A program made the position numbers and the translations under genes. Below, piece after piece: positions 9,810 to 18,089 of a DNA stretch of 64,000 bases (position 1 is the stretch's first letter; every line of letters begins with the position of its first letter). The notes under the pieces are model-generated. The model was not told where the DNA came from and searched no databases. It was given only the letters and a program-made list of their open reading frames with translations. Source of the stretch: Sulfitobacter sabulilitoris (GTDB lineage Bacteria > Pseudomonadota > Alphaproteobacteria > Rhodobacterales > Rhodobacteraceae); assembly GCF_005887615.1 (NCBI RefSeq), contig NZ_VANS01000001.1, positions 979,415-1,043,414 on the forward strand. Reading direction: 5' to 3'.

Positions 9810-10127
9810 ATGACCACCGCATCCAGTTGCCCCCATGAATGGGATCGTGCGACCCTGATGATGCCACTGGGCGCGCCGCGCGAACCGGGGCCACAGGGGG
9901 CGCTTATTCCCGATGTCGCGGACAAGTCGGATCAGATCGCCGTGGTGTACAACAAGGGCGAAACACCGCCCCGGATCACCATCACCAACGTGTCACGCAC
10001 GGTGCAGGCCGTGATGGCCGATGGTGTCGCCGTGGCGGTGGTGGCGCGGGCCGATGGCCCGGCGCTGTCGGTAGAGGATATCCTGCTGGTGGAGCGGACG
10101 GACGGCAAGGCCAGCAAGCGGCGCTGA
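9810..10127 (+). CDS. Small protein of unknown function
   Basis: 105 residues from ATG 9810, chosen because GAAGG lies 8 bases upstream; an ATG at 9792 in the same frame has no such site. There is no signal peptide or membrane segment. The middle (IPDVADKSDQIAVVYNKGETPP) and the beta-rich second half (RITITNVSRTVQAVMADGVAVAVVAR) suggest a small beta domain. I recognise no family. It stands alone: gltA with its terminator lies before it, and a convergent enoyl-CoA hydratase gene ends 16 bases after it. Strand-consistent GC-rich codons and the ribosome site make it a likely real gene. Confidence 0.55.
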   Translation: MTTASSCPHEWDRATLMMPLGAPREPGPQGALIPDVADKSDQIAVVYNKGETPPRITITNVSRTVQAVMADGVAVAVVARADGPALSVEDILLVERTDGKASKRR

Positions 10128-10143
10128 CGCCCGCCGCTGTCGC

Positions 10144-10920
10144 TCAGCGCCCTTCGAACTTGGCCGGGCGCTTTTCCATGAAGGCGATGACGCCTTCCTT
10201 GAAATCCCGCGATTTGCCGCATTTGCCCTGCTCATGCGCCTCCAGCGCAAGCTGATCCTCGAACGTATTGGTCCAGGAACCGCGGATCGCCGACTTGACC
10301 GACCCATAAGCGGCAGTCGGCCCAGACGCCAGATGCGCCGCACGGGCTTTCCAATGCGCGTCGAACCCCTCGTCGGCGACGGCCTCCCAGATCATGCCCC
10401 AGTCGTCGGCCTGCTGCGCGCTGATCTTATCCGCAAAGAGCGCGGCCCCCATCGCCTTGGCCATGCCCATCTGGCGCGGCAGCACATAGGTGCCGCCCGC
10501 GTCCGGGATCAGGCCGATGCGTGTGAACGCCTGCAGGAAATACGCGCTTTGCGTCGCAATCACCACGTCCGCCGCGAGCGCCAGATTGGCACCGGCCCCG
10601 GCCGCGGCACCGTTGACCGCGGCGATGGTGGGCACCGGACAGTCGACGATGGCACGCAGCATGGGCGCATATTCGTCGCGCAGCGTCCGTTCCAGATCGA
10701 GGCTGGCCGCCCCGGCCCGGTCGCCCAGGTCCTGACCGGAGCAGAACGCACGCCCCGCACCGGTCAGCACGACGACGCGCGCCGTCTTGCCCGCCTCGGT
10801 GACCGCATAGGTGATCTCGGCGCGCATCTGCGATGTCAGCGCGTTCATGACATCAGGCCGGTTCAGCGTGATCAACGCGACCCCGTCTTCCAGGGTGTAG
10901 GTCAGCGTCTGATATTCCAT
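10144..10920 (-). CDS. Enoyl-CoA hydratase/isomerase, PaaG-like
   Basis: A 258-residue crotonase-fold enzyme acting on acyl-CoA thioesters. The oxyanion-hole segments are GRAFCSGQDLGDR and AAVNGAAAGAGANLALAADVV. The stretch FTRIGLIPDAGGTYVLPRQMG followed by DDWGMIWEAV closely resembles PaaG, the 1,2-epoxyphenylacetyl-CoA isomerase. No other phenylacetate genes are nearby, so the natural substrate may be another enoyl-CoA and I leave the symbol empty. It heads away from the ccm run but lies on the same strand, 74 bases downstream of ccmH, and could be co-transcribed. Confidence 0.85.
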   Translation of the reverse strand: MEYQTLTYTLEDGVALITLNRPDVMNALTSQMRAEITYAVTEAGKTARVVVLTGAGRAFCSGQDLGDRAGAASLDLERTLRDEYAPMLRAIVDCPVPTIAAVNGAAAGAGANLALAADVVIATQSAYFLQAFTRIGLIPDAGGTYVLPRQMGMAKAMGAALFADKISAQQADDWGMIWEAVADEGFDAHWKARAAHLASGPTAAYGSVKSAIRGSWTNTFEDQLALEAHEQGKCGKSRDFKEGVIAFMEKRPAKFEGR

Positions 10921-10994
10921 GGCAGGCGTCCTTTGCGGCTATTGCTGCCCCAAGACATATCAAACCCTCCTGCCACGAAAAGCGAAACCGGGCG

Positions 10995-11447
10995 TCAGTC
11001 CTTGAGAATTTCGCTCAGACGGGCCTGTTCGTCTTCGGTCAGACCGGCCTCCTGCGATGCCGCTGCGCGGCTGCGGCCCCGGATGTAGACAAGTCCGACC
11101 CCGGCCGCGATCAGCAGCATGATCGGTCCCGCCGCCCACAGGATCCAGTTCGAACCCGTCGCTGTCGGGCGCAGCAGCACGTATTCGCCATAGCGCGCGA
11201 CGATGAAATCAATCACCTCGGCATCGCTGTCGCCCGCAAGCAGACGGTCGCGCACCAGAATCCGCAGATCGCGCGCCAGCGCGGCGTTGCTCTCGTCGAT
11301 GCTTTCGTTGCGGCACACAAGGCAGCGCAGGCCCTTGGACAGTTCGCGCGCGCGCTCCTCCAACACCGGGTTTTGCAGCACTTCGTCCGGCTGGACCGCC
11401 CAGACCGGCGCGGCCAGCAGCATCGCGATAAAGATCAGCCGTTTCAT
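10995..11447 (-). CDS. ccmH: Cytochrome c maturation protein CcmH (CycL)
   Basis: A membrane-anchored thiol reductase that keeps the apocytochrome CXXCH motif reduced for heme attachment. The 150-residue protein has an N-terminal signal sequence (MKRLIFIAMLLAAPVWA), the redox motif LRCLVCRN with Cys42 and Cys45, and one transmembrane helix near 103-122 (WILWAAGPIMLLIAAGVGLVYI). That is the short CcmH form, without the TPR domain of the E. coli protein. Its start overlaps the ccmF stop as ATGA, so the two are coupled. Confidence 0.95.
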   Translation of the reverse strand: MKRLIFIAMLLAAPVWAVQPDEVLQNPVLEERARELSKGLRCLVCRNESIDESNAALARDLRILVRDRLLAGDSDAEVIDFIVARYGEYVLLRPTATGSNWILWAAGPIMLLIAAGVGLVYIRGRSRAAASQEAGLTEDEQARLSEILKD

Positions 11448-13411
11448 TCCGCGGCCACCGGCTGTGCCTTGGGTTTGCGGGCGCCTGCCGCGACGCGGAA
11501 CCGCCGGTCCGACAGGCTCAGCAGGCCGCCCAGCGCCATCAGCGCGCAGCCGATCCAGATCCAGTTGGTCAGCGGCTTGATGTAGGTCCGGATCGCCCAG
11601 CCGCCATTGTCCTGCGGATCGCCGATCACGACATAGACATCGCGCGCCAGGTCATAGTCGATCGCCGCCTCGGTGGTGGGCATCTGCGCCACCGGGTAGA
11701 TCCGCTTTTCGGGCCGCAGTTGCGCAATCTCGCGTCCTGCCCGCTCCAGCGTGACGAACCCTGTCGTCGACAAATAATTCGGCCCCTCGGCGCGGCGCAC
11801 GTCATCCAGCGTGAGGGTATAGCCCCCGACCTCGAAGGGCGCGTCAAGCTGCGCCACGCGAATGTCCTCCACGCTCCACGCTGTCAGGCCCGCAATCCCC
11901 ATCATGGTGATCCCAAGCCCCCCATGCGCCAGCAGCTTGCCCCAGTCGGCGCGCGGCAGGCGCATCAGGCGGCCCAGACGGTTGCCGCCCCGGCCGGTGC
12001 GCTGCGCGATATCGATCAGCGCCCCCATCACGATCCAGGCGGCCAGGAACATCCCCACCGGGCCGACCAACCCGCGCCCCGTCTGCATCGCGAAAACCAG
12101 CCCGCCGATCGCCAGCGCCAGCACGAAGACATAGCGCAGCGGCCAGATCGCCCGCGCCAGCGACGCGCGTTTCCACGGCATCGCCGACCCGACGGGCAGG
12201 ATCAGGCCCAGCGCCACCATGAACGGCGTGAAGGCGAGGTCGAAGAACGGCGGTCCGACGCTGAGCTTGCGATCAAAGAACATCTCAGCCACCAGCGGCC
12301 ACATCGTGCCAACGAAAACCACGAAACACGACACCGCCAACAGCAGGTTGTTCACGACCAGCGCGCTTTCACGGCTGACGAGGCCAAAGATGCCCTTGGC
12401 CTCCATCACATGGGCCCGCGCGGCAAAAAGCATCAGCGCTCCGCCGGTGAAGACGCCCAGGATCATCAGGATGAACACACCCCGTTCGGGATCGTTGGCA
12501 AAGGCGTGAACGCTGGTCAGCAACCCCGAGCGCACGATGAACGTGCCGATGAGCGAGAACCCGAACGCCAGGATCGCCAGCAGGATGGTCCAGCTTTTCA
12601 GCGCCTCGCGCTTTTCCACGACGATGGCGGAATGAAGCAGCGCCGCGGCGAGAAGCCAGGGCATGAAGCTCGCGTTTTCCACCGGGTCCCAGAACCAAAA
12701 GCCGCCCCAGCCAAGCTCGTAATAGGCCCACCACGACCCCAGCGCGATCCCGATGGTCAGAAAAACCCAGGCCGCCAAGGTCCAGGGGCGCACCCAGCGT
12801 GCCCAGGCCGCGTCGATCCGCCCTTCGATGAGCGCGGCGACGGCAAAGCTGAACGACATGCTCAGCCCGACGTAGCCGAGATACAAGAACGGCGGGTGAA
12901 ACGCCAATCCCGGGTCCTGCAGCAGCGGATTCAGATCCTGCCCGTCGAAGGGCGGCACCGCCAGCCGTACGAACGGGTTGGAGGTGAAGAGGATGAAGGC
13001 CAGGAACGCCACCGCGATCGCCGACTGCACCGACAGCACCCGCGCCCGCAGCCCCGGCGGAAGGCTTCCTCCGAACCAGGCGGCGGTGGCCCCGAACAGC
13101 GTCACGATCAGCACCCAAAGCAGCATCGATCCTTCGTGATTGCCCCATGTGCCGCTGATCTTGTAGAGCATCGGCTTGGCGGAATGGCTGTTGTCCACCA
13201 CGATCTTGAGGCTGAAATCGGAGGTGATGAAAGCATGCATCAAAGCGCCGAAGGAAAAGGCCACCAGCAGGAATTGCGCGGTCGCCGCGGGCTCGGCCAG
13301 GGCCATCCATCCGGGCCGCCGCAGATGCGCCCCGATCAAGGGAACGACGGCCTGCACGATGGCGACCATGAAGGCAAGAATGAGGGCGAAGTGACCGAGC
13401 TCTGTAATCAT
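11444..13411 (-). CDS. ccmF: Cytochrome c heme lyase subunit CcmF
   Basis: A polytopic membrane protein that takes heme from holo-CcmE and attaches it to apocytochrome c with CcmH. The 655 residues carry many transmembrane helices and the tryptophan-rich WWD signature (GGFWFWDPVENASFMPWL), flanked by conserved histidines such as those in TWGNHEGSM. Length is typical. It overlaps ccmH downstream. Upstream, 52 bases away, are two phage-type lysis genes that separate it from ccmE. Confidence 0.96.
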   Translation of the reverse strand: MITELGHFALILAFMVAIVQAVVPLIGAHLRRPGWMALAEPAATAQFLLVAFSFGALMHAFITSDFSLKIVVDNSHSAKPMLYKISGTWGNHEGSMLLWVLIVTLFGATAAWFGGSLPPGLRARVLSVQSAIAVAFLAFILFTSNPFVRLAVPPFDGQDLNPLLQDPGLAFHPPFLYLGYVGLSMSFSFAVAALIEGRIDAAWARWVRPWTLAAWVFLTIGIALGSWWAYYELGWGGFWFWDPVENASFMPWLLAAALLHSAIVVEKREALKSWTILLAILAFGFSLIGTFIVRSGLLTSVHAFANDPERGVFILMILGVFTGGALMLFAARAHVMEAKGIFGLVSRESALVVNNLLLAVSCFVVFVGTMWPLVAEMFFDRKLSVGPPFFDLAFTPFMVALGLILPVGSAMPWKRASLARAIWPLRYVFVLALAIGGLVFAMQTGRGLVGPVGMFLAAWIVMGALIDIAQRTGRGGNRLGRLMRLPRADWGKLLAHGGLGITMMGIAGLTAWSVEDIRVAQLDAPFEVGGYTLTLDDVRRAEGPNYLSTTGFVTLERAGREIAQLRPEKRIYPVAQMPTTEAAIDYDLARDVYVVIGDPQDNGGWAIRTYIKPLTNWIWIGCALMALGGLLSLSDRRFRVAAGARKPKAQPVAAE

Positions 13412-13463
13412 GGCGCAAATATACGCAGTCTGCCCCCAGAGACCAATCCCAATTGCGCGAGGC

Positions 13464-14057
13464 CTAGCCGTTCATAGTGTCGCGGTTCTCGACAAGGCGC
13501 CAATGGTCCAGCGCCGCATTTTCACCGGGCGTGGCGGCGGACAGCGAAAGCCGCGCATCGGGGCCGGTATCGGCGACGCCCGGCGTGCCCGCCCGCAGAT
13601 GGCGCAGCATCGCGACCGTGTCCGCCACCTGCGGCACCCGCGACATCGTCTCGACCATACCGCGTTGAAAGGCTTGGGTTTTGACCTGATGCCGCGCGCC
13701 GAAATAGAACGAGACGATCACCCCCAATAGCCACCACAGCGGTTCCGGCACCAGCGCCACACCTTGCATCCGGGCGGCAAACCACAGCGGATCCACCATC
13801 GCCGCCACAAACAGGCCCAGCGTCCCCAGCGCCAGCGCCGGTCGCGGCACGCGATTGACGCCGTCCATGAAGCGATCGAACGCCCCTGCCCGCTGCTTGG
13901 TGAACTCCGCGCCGAACTGCGTCAGCGTCTGCAGGTGCACCTCGTGGCCGCGCGCGGCCCCGGCTTCACTGTTTTCGCGAAACACCTCCACGGTGTCGCG
14001 GACCATGTTGCGCCCGGGTCCGAAGAGCACATTCATCACTCCCTCGATCACACCCAT
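13464..14057 (-). CDS. Holin of the gene-transfer-agent lysis cassette
   Basis: A 197-residue protein with two clear hydrophobic segments at about 75-95 (ALALGTLGLFVAAMV) and 105-125 (LWWLLGVIVSFYFGA) preceded by an amphipathic N-terminus. It fits the family described as holin of 3TMs for gene-transfer release. Holins form inner-membrane holes that let endolysin reach the peptidoglycan. It overlaps the endolysin gene by 10 bases. In R. capsulatus the corresponding holin/endolysin pair releases RcGTA and sits away from the main GTA cluster, as here. Family assignment is from recall of the fold and context. Confidence 0.82.
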   Translation of the reverse strand: MGVIEGVMNVLFGPGRNMVRDTVEVFRENSEAGAARGHEVHLQTLTQFGAEFTKQRAGAFDRFMDGVNRVPRPALALGTLGLFVAAMVDPLWFAARMQGVALVPEPLWWLLGVIVSFYFGARHQVKTQAFQRGMVETMSRVPQVADTVAMLRHLRAGTPGVADTGPDARLSLSAATPGENAALDHWRLVENRDTMNG

Positions 14058-14659
14058 TGTGCCACCCGCCGTTCAAATTCGGCCTGTGTCATGTGATAGC
14101 GCGGTGCGATGAAGGCTTCGGCGCGTTTGATCCAGCCGCCCTTGCCGCCTGCCCGGTTGCGCGCGTATTTGCGGCTGGCCGGCCTGCGGTCTGCGAGGCG
14201 GAAATAGTAATTCCGCCGGGCGATGCCATAAGCGTCCACCAGATGTCCGGGGGCGGCGTGAAATGCCGCATGCGCGGCGGCAATGCTTTGCGGTCCCAGC
14301 GCGCCATCCACGGCGACACTGTGGCCCATATCGCCCAGCAACCGTTGCAGAATACGCACCGCGTTGGCGCCTGCGTTCACGTACATATCGAACACGCTGG
14401 CCTGCAAAGGCTGCGGCAGCTCCGCGATCAGCGGCTTCTCGAAATAGTGCCGCTCAAAAATCTCGACGGCCTGTGCGCGGGTCAGGGCGCGCACATCGTC
14501 CGCATCCACCACCCCGTCATGGTCCAGGTCGAGCCCAAGCCGGCGCATCGTGTGGATTGTGACGCCAAAGTTGGTCGCCCCGCCGGGATCGTCCGGGTCA
14601 TTCACGAAGCCGCCCTCGCGGGTCACGATTTCATTCGCGATTTGTCTGACTGTCTGCAT
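14048..14659 (-). CDS. GTA endolysin, GH108 N-acetylmuramidase
   Basis: Cleaves peptidoglycan to lyse the GTA-producing cell. The 203 residues start with the GH108 signature EGGFVNDPDDPGGATNFGVT, with catalytic Glu15, and end in a peptidoglycan-binding-type region (about 100-180; VDGALGPQSIAAAH, DAYGIARRNYYFRLA). There is no signal peptide, as expected for holin-dependent export. I choose ATG 14659 because AAGGA lies 8 bases before it; ATG 14668 would place that site against the start. A single CtrA-type half-site, TTAAC, lies at 14713-14717; GTA genes are CtrA-dependent in R. capsulatus. Confidence 0.88.
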   Translation of the reverse strand: MQTVRQIANEIVTREGGFVNDPDDPGGATNFGVTIHTMRRLGLDLDHDGVVDADDVRALTRAQAVEIFERHYFEKPLIAELPQPLQASVFDMYVNAGANAVRILQRLLGDMGHSVAVDGALGPQSIAAAHAAFHAAPGHLVDAYGIARRNYYFRLADRRPASRKYARNRAGGKGGWIKRAEAFIAPRYHMTQAEFERRVAQWV

Positions 14660-14742
14660 CTGCCGCATCCTTTTGCACCCGGACCTCGGGGCAAAAACTG
14701 GTCACAGCAGGGTTAACGCCGTCTCACCTGATCGTACGCCGA

Positions 14743-15186
14743 TCAACCTTCGGGGGCCTGGTACACGCCCTGTGCCTTGAGCGCGTCGACGACTTCCTTT
14801 GGCATGTAGGTTTCGTCATGTTTGGCAAGTATTTCAGTTGCTTCAAAGACACCGTTGATGTAGCGCCCCGTGCCGACCATGCCCTGGTTCTCTTCAAACA
14901 GATCGGGCAGCAGACCGCTGTAGACGACGGGCACGGTGGCCCCGCCATCGGTCACCGAAAAGCGGATCGTCTCTCCCTGGCCGCGCTGCAGGCTGCCTTC
15001 GGCCACCAGTCCGCCGATGCGGAACACCTCTGTCGGGCCCGGCGGTTCGGCCATCACCTGGCTTGGCGCGCGGAAAAAGTTGATGCCGTCGCGCATCGCG
15101 TAGCCAATCAGCGCCGTGGACAGGGCAAGCGCCACGACAGCCACTGCAATCACCTGGATACGACGCTGTTTTTTCAGGCTTTTCAT
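14743..15186 (-). CDS. ccmE: Cytochrome c heme chaperone CcmE
   Basis: Periplasmic heme chaperone anchored by one N-terminal helix (about 10-30); it binds heme covalently and hands it to CcmF. The 147-residue protein has a beta-barrel core and the heme-binding motif HDETYMP with His123 and Tyr127. It lies 7 bases downstream of argC on the same strand and upstream of the lysis genes. A small hairpin (TGATCG/CGATCA, 14729-14745) overlaps its stop without a T-run, so readthrough toward the lysis genes is possible. Confidence 0.95.
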   Translation of the reverse strand: MKSLKKQRRIQVIAVAVVALALSTALIGYAMRDGINFFRAPSQVMAEPPGPTEVFRIGGLVAEGSLQRGQGETIRFSVTDGGATVPVVYSGLLPDLFEENQGMVGTGRYINGVFEATEILAKHDETYMPKEVVDALKAQGVYQAPEG

Positions 15187-15193
15187 ATCGGCC

Positions 15194-16222
15194 TCACGGG
15201 AAAAGCGGGGCCATCATAAGGCCCTCGGTCTCTTCGATATCTAGCATCAGGTTGGCATTTTGCAACGCTTGGCCCGACGATCCCTTGGTCAGGTTGTCAA
15301 GCGCGGCAATCACGATCGCGCGGCCTTCGATCCGGTCGGCGACCACACCGATATGGCAGAAATTCGATCCCCGGATATGCCGCGTGCTGGGCGCCTCGCC
15401 CATCGGCAGCACTTCGATGAACGGCTCATCCGCATAGGCCGCCACAAGCGTATCGTGGATCGCACCGGCGGCCCCTTTGACATATGTCGTGGCCAGGATA
15501 CCGCGGTTCGCCGGGATCAGATGCGGCGTGAACTGAACCCGCACGGGCTGCCCGGCAAGGGCCGAGAACTCCTGGTCGAATTCGCCCAGGTGCCGATGCG
15601 CGCCGCCGACCGAATAGGCGTGATACCCCTCCGACAGCTCCGCATGCAGCAGATTTTCCTTGAGCGACCGGCCCGCACCCGACACCGCGCATTTCAGGTC
15701 GAGGATGATCTCGTCCAGGTCGATCACGCCTGCGGAAATCAGCGGGCGCAGCACATATTGCCCGGTCGCCGCGTTGCAGCCCGTGCCCGCCACCAGCCGA
15801 GCGGCGCGGATCTCTTCGCGGTAGAATTCGGTCAGGCCGTAGACCGCCTCGGCCTGCTGCTCCAACGCGGCATGGGGGTTGCCGTACCATTTTTCGTATT
15901 CCGCCGGATCGCGCAGCCGGAAATCCGCCGACAGATCGACAATCTTCAGGTCGCGTGGCAGGGCCGCGATGACCTCCTGGCTGGTCTTGTGCGGCAACGC
16001 GCAGAAACACAGGTCGATCCGGGAAAAATCGATCTCGTCCACGGTGACAAGCGGCGGCAGGTCAAGATGGCGCAGATGCGGAAAGGCCTGTGCAATGGTT
16101 TGCCCGGCTTTCGAATTGGCGCCCAGGGCCTCGATCCGCATCGAGGAGTGACCGGAAATGAGGCGGATAAGCTCCGCCCCGGTGTAGCCGCTGGCGCCGA
16201 GGATTGCGATGGAATGGGTCAT
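15194..16222 (-). CDS. argC: N-acetyl-gamma-glutamyl-phosphate reductase
   Basis: NADPH-dependent third step of arginine synthesis. The 342 residues hold the nucleotide-binding loop [13 protein letters not shown] at 9-21 and the catalytic Cys149 in [11 protein letters not shown], the variant of the usual GCYPT found in this ArgC type. The C-terminal half ends with [16 protein letters not shown], another family signature. A start site follows a GAGGTC sequence. It lies between murI (45 bases upstream) and ccmE (7 bases downstream). Confidence 0.95.
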   Translation of the reverse strand: MTHSIAILGASGYTGAELIRLISGHSSMRIEALGANSKAGQTIAQAFPHLRHLDLPPLVTVDEIDFSRIDLCFCALPHKTSQEVIAALPRDLKIVDLSADFRLRDPAEYEKWYGNPHAALEQQAEAVYGLTEFYREEIRAARLVAGTGCNAATGQYVLRPLISAGVIDLDEIILDLKCAVSGAGRSLKENLLHAELSEGYHAYSVGGAHRHLGEFDQEFSALAGQPVRVQFTPHLIPANRGILATTYVKGAAGAIHDTLVAAYADEPFIEVLPMGEAPSTRHIRGSNFCHIGVVADRIEGRAIVIAALDNLTKGSSGQALQNANLMLDIEETEGLMMAPLFP

Positions 16223-16267
16223 GTCGGACCTCTGTCATTGGGTGTGGGATGGGTAATGCGGTGCGGC

Positions 16268-17077
16268 TCAGGCCGCTGTAAAGGAGATCGGTCGTCGCAG
16301 AAATTGCGTCGCGCGGTCGCTGACCCGCCTCGGATCGCCCGTGGTCAGGAAGGCGCGCGCACCGGTGCCGATCATGTCGGGATGGCGGACCAGGTAATCG
16401 GCCAGGCTTTCGGCCACCAGATTGGCCTGACTGAACACCTGAACATGCGCGCCAAGCGCGTCCTGAAAGGTCTCTTGCATCAACGGATAGTGCGTACAGC
16501 CAAGGATCGCGGCCTGCGGCTGCGGCATCTTGCGCCTGAGAGCATCCACATGGCTGCGCACCAGCGCTTCGGCGAGGATCATGTCGCCGTCCTCGATCGC
16601 GTCGACCACACCGCCGCAGGCCTGCGCCTCCACGTCGACACCGATCGCGCGGAACGCCAGTTCGCGCTGAAACGCGCGGCTGGCGACGGTCGCGGGTGTC
16701 GCAAACAGCGCCACGTGCTTGAGCATCACTTCGCGCGGCGCCGAATTATCGCCCCAGTGCCGCTCTGTCAGGGCTTCGATCAGCGGCACGAACACGCCCA
16801 GCACCCGCTTGCCCGGCGGGATCCAGCTTTCCTGCATCCGGCGCAGGGCCGCGGCTGAGGCGGTGTTGCACGCAAGGATCACAAGATCGCAGCCCGCATC
16901 GAAGAGCCGTTGCACCGCCGAGCATGTCAGTTCGAAAATATCGTCCGCGGTCCGCACGCCATAGGGCGCATGGGCGCTGTCGGCGAGATAGACGAACTCC
17001 ACCTCCGGCAGCCGCGTCTCCACCGCACTCAGAACGGTCAACCCGCCCAAACCACTGTCAAAAATGCCGACCGCCAT
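16268..17077 (-). CDS. murI: Glutamate racemase
   Basis: Makes D-glutamate for peptidoglycan. From ATG 17077 the protein begins [16 protein letters not shown] and has 269 residues, typical of the family. The two catalytic cysteines are Cys70 in LACNTASAA and Cys194 in [14 protein letters not shown] stands 4 bases before this start. A GTG at 17128, overlapping the stop of the upstream acyltransferase gene as GTGA, would add 17 residues ([17 protein letters not shown]) and is a possible alternative if the two are coupled. Confidence 0.93.
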   Translation of the reverse strand: MAVGIFDSGLGGLTVLSAVETRLPEVEFVYLADSAHAPYGVRTADDIFELTCSAVQRLFDAGCDLVILACNTASAAALRRMQESWIPPGKRVLGVFVPLIEALTERHWGDNSAPREVMLKHVALFATPATVASRAFQRELAFRAIGVDVEAQACGGVVDAIEDGDMILAEALVRSHVDALRRKMPQPQAAILGCTHYPLMQETFQDALGAHVQVFSQANLVAESLADYLVRHPDMIGTGARAFLTTGDPRRVSDRATQFLRRPISFTAA

Positions 17078-17124
17078 CTTGCCCTCATGCAGCCCCGACA
17101 GGGGCAGACCCGGCGGCCTGCGCG

Positions 17125-18006
17125 TCACGCGCGACGCCGCTCCTCGAACTCATAGCCCAGATCAAATGTTTTCACGAGGCCTGGCGACAGCTCATACGTG
17201 GCTTTGCGCAGGAAATCCATCATCGCTTTGGACTGGCCCGCCAGCGGATCCAGAACATCACGGCCGATCGGGTCGCCCACGACCACGCGCACCGGCGTAT
17301 CCACCCGCTGGCGGAATTCCTTGATCAAAAGCCCCATGCGCAGGGTCTGGTGCATGTGGCTGGCGATCTGGAACAGGCGGCTGGTGTGCCCGTCGAAGTA
17401 CAGCGGCACCACGGGGGCATCGGACTTGGCGATCATGCGCGCAGTGAAGCCGCGCCACCCAGGATCCATCGGCTTGGCGAAGGGGCTGGCCCCCGTGCTG
17501 ACCGTGCCGCCGGGAAAGATGCCGATCGCCCCGCCGTCGCCCAGATACCGCAGCGACAGCCGCCGCGTGTCGATATTCCGCGCCAAGGCCGCTTTGTCCG
17601 CGCCGAAATCAATCGGCAGAATCACGTCGTCCAGATCCTGCGCCTTGCGAAACACATGGTTGGCGAGAATTTTGAAATCGCCACGGGTCTGACGCAGGAT
17701 ATGGCCCATCATCAGACCGTCGAGAATGCCATAGGGGTGATTTGCGATCACGATCACCGGGCCGTCGCGCGGGATATTGGCAAGCGACCCGCCGATCACA
17801 TCCAGCGTCAGACCGTAACGCTCGGTCATCACCTCGAAGAAATCGCGCCCCTGCGCCACGTCCGCCTCGTAGCCCTGCGCGCGCTTGATCAGCCGCAGCC
17901 GCCCCGTGGTGTTCTCCATCAGGCGGATCATCGCCCGCCCGCCCCGGGTCTGGGCGGAATAGGCATAGCTGATGTCGCGGGCGGCATTGCGGGTAAGCCG
18001 GTGCAT
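17125..18006 (-). CDS. Lysophospholipid acyltransferase family protein
   Basis: A PlsC-superfamily acyltransferase, probably acylating a lipid at the inner membrane. The 293-residue protein has the catalytic block NHPYGILDG (His90, Asp96) and the substrate block FPGGTVS at 164-170. The spacing of His and Asp is that of the hemolysin/OlsA-like group rather than classic PlsC HX4D. The start ATG 18006 has AAGGAG 8 bases upstream. Ornithine lipid synthesis is one possible role but no OlsB gene is adjacent, so the substrate is open. Confidence 0.85.
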   Translation of the reverse strand: MHRLTRNAARDISYAYSAQTRGGRAMIRLMENTTGRLRLIKRAQGYEADVAQGRDFFEVMTERYGLTLDVIGGSLANIPRDGPVIVIANHPYGILDGLMMGHILRQTRGDFKILANHVFRKAQDLDDVILPIDFGADKAALARNIDTRRLSLRYLGDGGAIGIFPGGTVSTGASPFAKPMDPGWRGFTARMIAKSDAPVVPLYFDGHTSRLFQIASHMHQTLRMGLLIKEFRQRVDTPVRVVVGDPIGRDVLDPLAGQSKAMMDFLRKATYELSPGLVKTFDLGYEFEERRRA

Positions 18007-18089
18007 GGGTCTGCTCCTTTCAGGCGATCGCGACCTGACTATCCTTGGCACAGACCCATGCACAGCGATGTTAACACAGGTATGACAGT

